Positions 24,821 to 36,800 of a stretch of 64,000 nt of DNA are shown piece by piece. Position 1 is the first letter of the stretch. Each line of letters opens with the position of its first letter. Below the pieces are notes generated by a model. That model saw only the letters and a list, made by a program, of their open reading frames with translations. It did no database searches and was not told the origin of the DNA. The stretch is from Daldinia sp. FL1419 (taxonomy: Eukaryota; Ascomycota; Sordariomycetes; Xylariales; Hypoxylaceae), in the NCBI GenBank assembly GCA_025201765.1, contig MU623494.1, positions 1 through 64,000 of the forward strand, read 5' to 3'. Both the position numbers and the translations under genes were made by a program.

Positions 24821-26638
24821 GCATAATCGTTGTGGGTTTCCCGTTGGAATTTTGAAGGGTATTAATTAGTATTGAGTTCACCGTCTCGCCTTGATAAGGG
24901 GTTCCAAATATCACTGGTCTACGATTCAGATACGGACCTGTCGGCATACCTGGCGGAGTCAGAAACCGGGTCCGGGCTTATACTATCATCAATAACGTCA
25001 AGGCTTCACTTGAGAATAGCTTCCTGGGCTAGCTTAGAGCCTGCGTTATTTCCGCTCGACGAATGGTCCAAATGTGGGCGTTGAATAAAAACCACTCACA
25101 AATTAAAAATCTAAAAATAAGAGGTTATCTAGACATCCTATAGATAGGCCCTAGCTAACGAAGCAAATGGGATGATTTTGAACGATTGCATCGAAGCTGG
25201 GGTTAAGAGTCGGGGGCCGTAAGTCATCTAGAACAAACACGGCCAAACATTCTGCCCCTGTAATGCGTATTTGGGATTTGGGATTTGGCAATCAACCTAT
25301 GATGAGGCTAGCGATGACCACCCTATACATATGCCAGATAATTATCCGGGGGTGTTTCTGATACAAGATCGTTACTCATAAGCGGAACTGCTTATACTGT
25401 CGGAGCAACGCGAGGATGGGTAACACTTACCCGCCAATAGCGTGCACGGGGGCTTTCGAATACCGATAAGCTCGAGCTTCAGCCATAGACCGATGAATGG
25501 GGGCGTTAAGAGGCTTGCGGGGAGAAGGGCTAAATTAGTATGGAGGTGCGAGAGACCATCCGATTTGACAACGTCTATAACAGCAAACAAACGTTGGAGA
25601 ACATCATTCTGAGATAACTGGCTAGGCTGATTCATCACGCAGATGGTTACCTAGGCTCTCTTGATGCAAAGTTAGCACTAGAACCATATTTGAGCACAGG
25701 CGAAATCTATATACCAAGAACGGAATATTTCCGAGGAGACAGGAGGCTGTGTACCTATAGTTGAATAGTTTCGATTGATAAGTGAGCTGATAGGCTAGGA
25801 AAGGCAAATTCATCCCGTCGTAAATTTAGTTAGACTTTCGAGAATGTTAGTGCGAATGAGAACGTTTTGTACGTAACAAAGGAGAAAGAGAGAGAAAGCC
25901 ACCTCGAGCTGCATATTCTAGTATAGGTACCTAAGCATGTAAGATTTAGTATTGTAACGTTGGAACTTGTTTCGCTATCCGCTGGGAGAACCCAGAGATG
26001 TGGCATATGAAGTATCATTGGCTTAAAGCTATTGGTTTAAAGCTTTCCACCTTGTCGAAACGTGGTATGCCTGACCGGTGTGAGATTGATTCATGGAGTA
26101 GCGTCGTATTGCAGATGTCAGCCGGCGAACCGACTGAAGCAGCCTACAAGCAGGCTCCAAAATATTAATACCGTCTGTCTGTGGGGGTACCATAGCAGGC
26201 TGTCGGGCGCTTCACAGGCTCGGCCCGTTTCACACTATTCGGCATTAGTTCGATAGTAGCTTGGAAGTGCAGGAAACTAGTCATATTTAGACGCGGATCG
26301 AAGGCATTCCGGAATTCCAAATCTATCTAAAGTTGTGTAAAGTCGTGTAAAGCCCTTCCATTTCTCGCTTAAAGTGATTTGTCCTACATACGCAGTTAGT
26401 TTTTCTTAATTTGCCGAACATCTTACATCAGTTTTATTTGTGAAACCGGCGTTAGACGTCCACCACGGAAGGTGGTACGCTAAACAAGAAAGACGTATGA
26501 GAGGAATATTTTTGATGATATCCAATGACGGCAATATTTCATAAATGACGAAGAAATATATTCCGCTTATAGTAGGTATTCCACTTTGTCTCTGCTAACT
26601 TTCTTTGGTAGGTATTTATGTGTCACATTGTGAAATAG

Positions 26639-26673
26639 TGAGGATCTGGAGATCCTTGATAGTGAGATCCTCA
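26639..26673. repeat. Short inverted repeat
   Basis: TGAGGATCT (26639-26647) and AGATCCTCA (26665-26673) are exact reverse complements separated by 17 bases that include a further GGAGATCC echo. No function assigned. Confidence 0.7.
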
Positions 26674-29621
26674 ACTTCTATACGGTCGGGTAGGGTTATG
26701 ACGTGGTCCACGATCCTGTGAGCACATGTATATGTGGATGCGGTGTGTGTGCCTAGGCATGTAGGCCGGGACCTGTGAGAAATCATCGCTAACTTGCTAA
26801 GAGATCTCGTATCTAGGATTTTTGTACGGCAACTATGAGAGGTGGAATGCGGATAACGAAATGTGGGATGTTGTAAAATGGAGATTTACTAGTTGTGGTG
26901 GTGCGAATAAAATGGAGCTACTAACTTAAACAATGCTGCCCAAGATCTACATTAGTACATATGACTAGTCTTACTTAATACATAATTAGTTAGACTGCCC
27001 AAAATTTTGAGATAAGGTTTGGGAGTGTTGCAGCGGGGTAAGGCCTATTTAGTACGATTTTTCAGGGTCTAATCTCGTACTATGGTAGAAGTTAGAAGGC
27101 TTCGTACACGGACCATGTACAAATATACCCACTATTTATGCGCATCTCTTGAGGTACACAATGATATGTACTAGATTAGGTCCTTTCCATATATATATCC
27201 CCATCTGTAGGTACCTCCTACCTAGGTACTCAAGTAAATAAGGCACTATTGTCCGTAATGTCTCATAAGGTAGAATTAAAGCAAAGGTGAGGTGTAGATA
27301 TATATTTCTTATTATTGCCATTCCAATCTTAATTATTTTATTGATAGATTCTTTTTTAACCATTCATGTAAGATTCTCTAAATAACATATTCATACCCGA
27401 TCCCGTCAAGATTATGTTTCACTTGAAAGTTTATGAGCCTAGATTTGACCCTATTTTGGATTATCTAATTGGTAGATCTCTCATTAATGACTTATATGCG
27501 TGAAAATCATTAATATCAATTCCATCTGTGCTTTGCATATCAACGTACGTGGCTTAACTATATCGGTAACTACCCACGCAACTTTTACTAATTTATCTTA
27601 AAATCTTGCATTATACGATAATTATATACTCGCCTTGTGACTGGTATATCTGCTCATAAATCCTGATATAAGAGAATCTTGCAGCATATGTAGGCACCTG
27701 CTCAGCCTGATGTGCGCCTTAAATGCAACTTCGACAGTCCAAGCTTTGAAATCCGACGATGGCTGGGATCTAGTTCCCGTGATCGACATGGCGTTCGCCT
27801 TCTTGATACGCTTTCTATGGAACTGCGAGAAAATAAACGGCGTCGCGAGGCTGTACTATCTTATAAGTGGGCATAGATCTTCGGAAGCCGAGATAGTACA
27901 ATGAGATAGTACGACAAGTGGCTTAACGCTGTAAATTGGGAGAAACGGTATTACAAATTCCTCGTACTACTCTTTATTTAACATCATATCACGTGTGTAA
28001 AGTTATTGTGAAAGTAAGCATAAAAACGGAGAATTTGCAATTTCGTATCAGTGTCTTATACCCTTGGTGTTTACTTGAGTACCTTGTAAAATGCGGTTTC
28101 CACAGTAGCTGAGTAGGTACCTAGGTTAGGTAGGTATCTAGCCCCAAAATTGGAATTAAGCACAAAGTCTGGAGCCAATGGAACGGAATGGAACCCTACC
28201 CTATTGGTTCGAGCCTTGGGATTGGAGTTCTTGATCGTCACCTCGCTGATCACTGCTCAATAACACCCTCACATATCGGAAGGTTGCATCACGTCATCTA
28301 ATCAGTTCCATCTTACAAATCGGACTCATATAGTATTTCTTAGGTATATATCAAAATCATAGCTTGCTGATGGTATAATCTCTTAAGCGTTGGTTCCGAG
28401 CCCTCATACTAAATTAATAGATACCGAATGTAGTTAGATACTTATAGACACAATATGTCGTTGATATGCAGAATTAATGGTAGGTAATGGTACGAATTTT
28501 TTATCAATCCTGTTATAATTACCTAACCCTTAAGCTGGTTATCCAATGCGATGCTATCAGTAAGGACGGGTTTCTTTAAGCCCCAGGTATGTATGATCTA
28601 CACCCCGCGCATAGATCCGCCGTTGTGAAGTACTTTTTATTATACAAAAGAGAATTCCACTTCTGAAAACGATAACCGCAAGGACGGCGTAGAAGATGAC
28701 TTACTAGTAATGGTACCTAGGTGGCAAGAAATAAGGTAACAGTCACTGGCAAGCTAGCTCATGACTCTAGCAAGCAATTGATATTTACTCTATGTGGGGA
28801 ACAGCATCTTAGAACCTTTACATTTTGGCGTTTTTCTGCACGTCTTGTCGTCAGTCCTTGGTATGTCAAATATCCAATGACAAATCATGGTTAGAGATGA
28901 GGCGAGCCTTAGCTGTCTAGGCCAACAAAATGGCTACATACCTAGAGAGAAGTAACCGGTTAGATAATTAGTCGTACATGAGATTAGCGTTGTGGAAGTA
29001 ACTAAACACTATGCTTGGGTTGCAAATTCAAGTTTCTTTTCTAGTCAAGTGTAGATCTTAAACATAATATTTATCGTTGTCGTGCATCATCATGATACAT
29101 AGCGCGTCTCTTAAAAGACCAAGAGGTAATAATTTGGTGCTCACCCTGACAGCAAACTTTCTCTTCATAACCATCAAAACTATCCCGTCATAACGCCGCG
29201 TATCCTACCGGACGAATAGCCGTCCAAAGGGCCGGCTAGTATTCCAAGGTGGTAGCCCAACTTTTCCCATCATCCGAGTCCCGCATATACCATACTCCTA
29301 GGTAGAAAAGAAAAAAAAACCAAAACAAAACAAACCCGACCCAAACACCATTTGCCTCGAAGCGCCGGTTCCCACCCGCTGTTAGATACTGGATTTGGCA
29401 GTACAGCGGGGGTTTAAAAGGAAGAATATAATATATGACAAATATATTGAGGGCGTCATTATAATTAGCCAGTCTTGAAACGTTTATCTCACTGCGAAAG
29501 CCGTCTTGGCCTCTTCTGCGTCACATCGTAACATCGTTTGAAGGTATCCGCTCTGATGCCGCGTTTGCGCTAGGTAGTGGTAATAATTCTAGAACGTAGT
29601 GTAAGTCGAAAATTTATAACT

Positions 29622-30884
29622 TTAGGCAATAAAAGATGTATCGCCCTTTCTATGGCTGATAACTTCGAGCGTAGAGCCGAGATTCTGTCCGAGGTAGCCG
29701 ATCATAGCCTTGGTGACTTCGGGGATGTCGGAGTAATCAGTACAGACTGCTTCTCGGAATCTAGCGTAAACCTCCTCTAATTTACGGAGCTCCCTAGCCA
29801 ATATCTCCAGCTCCAACCATCTCCCATCCTCACTGTTGAGTTGATACACCCCAAGGCTAACACCTACATTATTTCCTAGGTTGTTCTGGGTCATACCCAT
29901 GCAGTTAGGATCAAAGTATGAGTTGGAAGCAGCCTTGTAGAAAGATGTGATTTTACCAATCACAGTGACGAGCAGCATAGTAGCGGTGTGGGTGCCAGAT
30001 CGACTCATGCATTTGGTGCAAGACAGCATAGTCGCACATCTTTCGACTGCTCTTTGATTAAGAAACAGTATAAAGTCGAAGGGTGGCACTGCTGGAGCTG
30101 AAGCATTATGTAATGCCTGAAGCGATTCCAAACAAGCCGCAAAGCAGGTGCAAGAACCCCCATTCATAGTCGAAGATGATCTGTGACGTGTACCAACTGG
30201 TCTCATCGTGGGGGTCGTAGTTGGGCTAGGAAAATAGTTTGAAGACATGCTCGTCGGAGTCTGTACTTGACTATACGAGATCATATCTTGTGCGACTGGA
30301 TCAGTCCAAGCCATTGGTGTCGACATAGACAAATCGAACGACTGGGACCGCATTTGAGTGCCGGGCATAGGGGCAGTCGTAACGGGAATATCGCTGAAAG
30401 TCGCGCATGAAAGATCTGTTGGTGGTGTCCAGGGCATTGTAGGCGAGTAGATTTCAGGAGGAGCTGGCATCGGGTCTTGTTCAGTCATGGCTCCGCCCTC
30501 GACACCAAGCATAGAAAGATTTGTTGATATGGAAGGATTTCGGCTCATGCTACCATCGACGCTGGTAGGTGGCGTGGTCCATCCTGGCTCGAAATTAAAG
30601 ATATGTTCAGGCGGAGGTTGGTGCGATGTAGAATATGCGATGCTTTTGTCTTCTATAAGACTGTGGTGCATTTGCTGCATGTCCTGGGGGGTATTCACGT
30701 GGGCTCCTCCGTGATGCTCTGACTTGGGTTTGCCCGCCCGGCTTGAAGGTGAATACCGGCACTCAATACCGCAAGCTAAGCAGCGGGAACATATAGGCCG
30801 GGCTTTAGAGCACTTGACCTTTGCTAGAAAGCATCCATCGCATGAAGCTCGGAGTCGAGGTTGGCGAGCTTTAGTGGAGGCCAT
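29622..30884 (-). CDS. AflR-type Zn2Cys6 transcription factor
   Basis: Sequence-specific nuclear regulator, 420 residues, without introns. The N-terminal zinc cluster has C15, C18, C25, C32, C35, C42 with C-x2-C-x6-C-x6-C-x2-C-x6-C spacing, within LRASCDGCFLAKVKCSK, very close to the AflR DNA-binding motif. A Ser/Thr/Pro-rich middle (about 60-240) is typical of an activation region. Residues ~243-410 resemble the AflR C-terminal domain: Cys-rich start, ILFLNQRAVERC..MLSC, LLVTVIGKITSFYKAA, and a Leu/Glu/Arg helix near 358-378. The length is close to that of AflR. The start is the ATG at 30884; the codon before it is GTG. It lies between the T4HN reductase and the PKS in a melanin locus, so it most likely regulates melanin genes, as the AflR-like partner of the Cmr1-type factor does in Pestalotiopsis (recalled, not checked). 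A TCG-N5-CGA site upstream of the PKS is a candidate target. Confidence 0.87.
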   Translation of the reverse strand: MASTKARQPRLRASCDGCFLAKVKCSKARPICSRCLACGIECRYSPSSRAGKPKSEHHGGAHVNTPQDMQQMHHSLIEDKSIAYSTSHQPPPEHIFNFEPGWTTPPTSVDGSMSRNPSISTNLSMLGVEGGAMTEQDPMPAPPEIYSPTMPWTPPTDLSCATFSDIPVTTAPMPGTQMRSQSFDLSMSTPMAWTDPVAQDMISYSQVQTPTSMSSNYFPSPTTTPTMRPVGTRHRSSSTMNGGSCTCFAACLESLQALHNASAPAVPPFDFILFLNQRAVERCATMLSCTKCMSRSGTHTATMLLVTVIGKITSFYKAASNSYFDPNCMGMTQNNLGNNVGVSLGVYQLNSEDGRWLELEILARELRKLEEVYARFREAVCTDYSDIPEVTKAMIGYLGQNLGSTLEVISHRKGDTSFIA

Positions 30885-33800
30885 CACGATGCTAATACCT
30901 ATTAATGTTGGAATAGGCGGGTAGTCTCCTGGCCAGGAATCTGGCTCTGAAGTGGAACAAGTGGGACAGAACTTGGAAACAACGCGAAGATAGGTGCAAT
31001 GAAGGTAGTATTATAAGATGGAGGTATGTATGGTAGCTCTGATATGTGGTAGTACAAAGTTAACACTGGTACGAGTTGGAGATCGAGTCAGAAGTAAATT
31101 TGGGGGGCAGGTCCAGTATAATACTGACGGGGGAGATACGACGTATATTAGGCCCGGTTCCAGACGAACGGAAAGGTAAAAGTAACGGAAATATCCAGCC
31201 GAGTGGTCTAGAAGGGCATCTATGAAAGATATATAAGATATATGCGGAGACATAAGACAGGCGAGAGGGAGTCTGGTTAGAGCGTACAGGGACCCGACTA
31301 AAAAGGCTCAGGGGAGTGACTAAAACCTGATTTGATCTTAGAAAAAAGGTAAGTAAGAGTTAGACCCACATTGGGATACGTAGGTTGTCAGAGCTGGTTG
31401 GTATTAGAGGCCCAATAGAGACAGGCGGCGCTTGTGGCCATGGGAAGGGCTATGGTTCGAGGAAGGAACCTAACTGACTTACAGGGTCATCAGATGCAAC
31501 GGATTGCTAGCAGTATATATGGAAAAATGGAAAATACCGGCTAACAAGTGACCGGCCTAAGTAGAGTCATGGAAGTTTTACATGTATTGGATTATGGGGG
31601 TTAGGTGGGGTGGCCGTCAGCTGGAAGAGAAAAGGTAGACACGTACTACCCTATTCCTAGTGATACTTAAGAAGCAAGAAGTAAGAGAGTAGGAGGTAAT
31701 CCATAAAGCATAACGGAATCCACAGTGTGTATCTTGTGATGTTTTCACCCAGAGACGAACGTACCCCCAATTTAGAGATCGTCGGATCGTATAACCGACT
31801 ACCTAGGCTACTGCTGAAGATTCATCAGATAGAAATTTGGGGGAGTTTGAAGAAAATGGACAATGTCGATAGCTTGGGGAAGCATTGCATTGATTGGTCC
31901 CGATTTAATGGCTGAGCTCGGCTCGCATTGTGTAACAGCGCCAACCCCACGATTGTACCTTGGTAAGTATGGAATAATGATGAAAAATAAAATAAAAATC
32001 CTTTTAGAGCTATGTAGGTCGTGGGCGAATCGAGTGAAAAGCACGCCAGGTATGTGCCTTAACGCGTGGTTTGACGTACGGCACTGTGCTAAAACCACGG
32101 AAGGACGAGCATGTGGGAAGGAATGCTCGCAGCGGCGGCAGTGATGATACTGTAATAAGAAAGTCGCAGCGCTGTACGCATGTTATCAGCCTGCAGACGG
32201 TTGATACAACACCCGAAGATGGGTACCATGAACAGGGTATAGACGATAACGCTTGGCTGGCTGGATGGCCAAGTGAGGTTATAGGTAGAGCTGTCCGACC
32301 CGGAACGGGACAGAGTCAAAAAAAGTAGAGGGGAGGGTGGAAAGACTTATGCAGGTGTATATCGGTGTATCATGAATTTCTATGAACTTGTATGGCTCAA
32401 TGCAAATATGACATTATTTAGTAGACGGGTCCCTGATCAATCTTGCAGTAATGGGAGAAGATGAGGCTCGGACCCGAGGAAACAGTCTCACAACAGGTGG
32501 AAAATAAAACAAGAGAGAGAGGTAAGAATCCGATTACTGGCAATCCAAACTCGGAGAATGCAGAGACCCGATTTCAAAGTAAGAAAGTAATTACTTGATA
32601 GTTCCAAATTAGGGTTGATTATAAGTGTATAGTGTATAATAGATGCTGTTTCATTGATCTAATCGATTTGATTGACTCGATTCATCCTTGTACGTTCGCA
32701 TGTATGTTCCTATGTCATACGTATGTAGGTGGTAGGTGTGTTCATGATATGGATGTATGTAACTAGGTATGTTTTACTCTCGGTTCAATGTTAGTTCATC
32801 TTTTTTTTTTTCGGGCCAGTAAAATTTTGGAGAATAACCTTCTTTACATGTGATTACATAGATTAATATCTAGGAACAAAGGTAAGATGGATGGGTCAAT
32901 GAAAGACGCTTCATTTTCATTAAAGTTTCGTCTGAATAATAACCTCATTTTTCTTATTTGGAAGGCGTAAGTTGAAATTCAGATGTATTAAACTACGAAT
33001 AAACTAGAGGTTAATTATACGCATTCGTGCATAACGTACATTATTAACTAGCTTGTTAGGAGGTATCATAAATATATTTTATTCAGGTACATACACTACA
33101 TTACAAGGATGTATGTACATAAAATACGTGCAATGTATCCATGTATCTAACTACCCTTTTTAGCGCAAGTACTCAAACACTCGGGGCTAATAATGATTGG
33201 CTCATGCCTAAGACCGTTAACTTCAATGGAAAATCATTGGAAGGTTGGCTAATTCATCATCCAAACCCTTTCCAAACTTCTTTGCCTCTTTTTTCCCCTT
33301 CGTCAACTCCTTAATTTCTTGGCAAAGCCTCACCACACCGCATCTCACGTATTCCTCTCATAATATCATCCGAATATCGCTAACTATATCTTTATGTGTA
33401 TATTCTAAAATTTTTACTGTATACTTATTTCTCGATCTTCCGCCTCTTCCGGCACGATTCCCCTAATTAACTTCGATGGACTCCATCTTGATGGATCGTC
33501 TATTGTGTTTCAAGTTGCGTGGCAACTTATCATTCAGCCTCAGCCCTACCAATCCTTCAATACCACTCTCAAGAGCTATTTAATTCTAATGACGAAAGGC
33601 TTGTTATAATGAATCCTCTGCCTGTTTACACAGGGTCTACTCTACTTAGTAACATCAACAGCCACCGGAGAATCGGTGTCATTCATTCTCCGAATTTACT
33701 ATCGCAATCTTGGAAATCACTTAGTTAGGAAGTATCATCAACCCGTGTGCCATACTAAGCGACCACGGCGTTTGTAAGCCTTTGATTGGCTTCGCTATCT

Positions 33801-36800
33801 AATCCCGCGGGTTATTCTACAACGATTCACGAAATCTTTATATGCCTTTACAAATTTCACCTTCCGCCCCCGCTGATAAGAGTCTCATCATCACTTGAGT
33901 AGTCCCATCTTGTATGGGGGGAGGGGTTCGTCGTCCCCTTAGTCTTCTCGGACCTCCGTTGCGTATCAGACGACTCGGTCAAGTTTGCAATTATCTCTAG
34001 CGAATTGTTTACCAAGGAGCGGTCATGTCCAACGTAGGTAGGGTGCTTCCGTCATCATCACGGGATATGGTTAATCGGATAGGTCTACTTTGAGTAACGA
34101 ATCTGGGTAGCATTCGTCCGTGCTTCGAAACCCGTGGGTTGGCTATCCGCTTTCATAACCCCCCATCTCATTGGGTTCTATGCCCAGGCTAGCTAGAGCA
34201 GGTTTACGAATCTACTGTTACTTGGCGGTCGTAGAAAAAGCTTTCTCTACCCGGATTGTAGCTTAGTAAATTTTGCATTCGGCCAATTGGCTTGATCCAA
34301 CCATCCGAATTTCCGAATTGGCTTAGACTGCGCCTCCAGGGTCTATACTCAACACGCTAGATGCGATGCATGGAGAGAGCCACTACTGGATTATTGGACC
34401 TTGCTGGGACTATTCAGCGGCCGGTTTGAGTTCTTTAAGCCTTCCGAGATTCGGTCAGGTACATCCTAGGACGCAGTTGTTGTTGGGCTCTTCGTGGCTT
34501 ATTGTTCAGCTACCTCTTGTCCAGTAATTCCTTCTTTCTCGCCGCCCTCCAAGGTTGTAGCTCTGAGTAACGGCGGATCCCGAAGCCACTCTATCCCTAG
34601 CTGCATTAACGCGATAAATAACTTCCACCGACATGGCAATTTTTGGCTAGGAACGAAGATAAACCGACTTTTTAGCTATTTGCTTCTTGAGTGGTTCGAT
34701 TTAGCAGTCTAGTCGATAGGGTTATCTCATATCCCAATCGATATTTCCCTAACCTAGGGTATTATCAAGGGATTTTCAATGGGTGTTACAGATATCGGCG
34801 CCAGTGAATTTACGTCAAGCACCTCTTTTATATACGGGTACCTCCTATATATATAAGAGCTACCTCAGACATATCTGCCCAGGTAGCTGGGGTAAACGAT
34901 CTCATCCGAGTGACTCTTACGGATGCTATGCTTCTCACCCGAGTCGTATCAAGGAGCTATTAATCAGAAGACTTTCTCCATACGGGGGAAATGCGATCTG
35001 ATTCTCATTCACATTAGTACTAATTAGTGATTCCACAGTGGCGGCTAAGTCATGGTATGAATAGATAGGTACATAGCACGTGGCGAAAATAATGTCGCCC
35101 ACGCACCTCCCACCCATCCATCTGGAGGGAGAGCCTGGGCTCACCAATCTTAGCCTAGAGATTGTCTATTTGTGGTACAACTGGATCGAGACGACACAGA
35201 ACTCAAAGAGGACTAGCGATGCACCCCGTCTTGACGATTTTAGCGTGACGTGGGATATCCCTGTCTAACCGAACATGGGGCTTCCAACCCATTCGGTTGC
35301 AACACTACCTTAGGTTTACTGCTGTGCTATTTTACGGTTGAAGAAATATGTCCAAGCCAAGGAATCTTGCGATGTGATTATGTATCAATCCGCGTTGTAG
35401 ATCGATATTACACACGCTTCAATCATACCCCATGGCCGCTAGATTCCCAGTGCCTGGTTCACCTTCGACCGTTACGTTCGTTCCCCCCCTTTTTTCGATT
35501 GGAGCCGAGCGGAATACCTACCTAGGCAAGAGACTTTATCTGGCACGAGACTTTACTGGCTATTTCAGCATTCCCCGATCCAGGCACATTAACAATACCA
35601 ACAAACCTTACGGGCGGTTGTTTACAATATCGGTATAAATTGCATAACCTTCCCAGGATCAAGAAATTCCCCTTTGTTGAACTCAACTAACTATCATCTA
35701 CTCGCTGACGTCGTCATCACTTCTAGTTACAATATCAGACCCAAACTAAATACTATCGGTTTAATATAGGATAGATACTATATAAACCATACCAACACAG
35801 ATGATGTCACACTCGATATATATATTCTGTGTGTCTTGGATGTGTTCGGATAAGTGATGCTGTTGTGTATACTTGGACAGCATAGTCGCCGCAGAGGGAT
35901 ATTTGAAGTTGTGATCTACTATTTAGTCGCATTGCATAGAGTACGGTTGAACACCAAACTCACCAATGATTACCTAACGGTTGAACATCAATGCCTCAGC
36001 AGTCCGAGATTGGTATTGGATCGGATTCCTAAAACCGAGGCCGACTTGGTGAATTGACAAACTCTGGATCAGGGACTTATCCTTGAATCTGAACTTCCGG
36101 ATCTGAAAAGCTAATCTATGAAACAAGCTTTCTCTTAGGTTCCTAAGATAAGTGCCACGAATTGGTTGAGGATAGGGGAGCCGCGTCGAAGTGTACATTC
36201 AAGGAGCAAGATCGTCGAATCCACTTGCACGCAGAGCTCTAGCATCTCGGCGGAGGCGAGAGAAAGATGTTGGTAACCTGGCCAAGTCTCGACTTAATAA
36301 CCCACAGTCGGTAAGCTCTTCCCTGCCGACGCCGATTTTCTTCAGCGATGTAACGGGTTTCGATACCGGCTCGGCAATGTAGCCGGGTATGGCACTGCAC
36401 GTGCGGATGGTACGAACGGAAGATGATGCCGGAAGCTCGATGCTCCGGCGATATTCGAGTCGAAATGACGACTATGCTGAACCTTGTCGTGCCCTGACTA
36501 ACTAAACTAAGCAATCCCATGCCTCTGGGAATTGTCCAGGCTTATTTTTAGGCTAATGCACTGTCACAGGATGAAGAATATCCCATCCGCGATGCATTCT
36601 CGGGGTATACTAGGCCATATTCGGATTATGAGGAAGAGTTTAACTTTACAAGGCCCTTTCTCTCCATCGAGATTGTAGGTACACCTCTTGTCGCGCAGCA
36701 TCCTCACTTCGGGCGAATCCGTAAGACGAATCAGTGTATTTAGCTGCCTTGAAAGTACGAGATTTCGTGGTACCCCGTGTCGGCTCAGGTAAGACGTGTA

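Larger units (their letters stand above)
22835..29621. other. 6.8-kb gene-free region between reductase and AflR-type gene
   Basis: No supported coding sequence on either strand. It lies between the 3' ends of two convergent genes, so no gene promoter is expected. It contains a reductase 3' UTR T/A tract (22850-22895), a perfect 9-bp hairpin followed by A7 (24789-24820), a TGAGGATCT/AGATCCTCA inverted repeat (26639-26673) and an exact TACCTAGGTA (27219). Confidence 0.5.
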
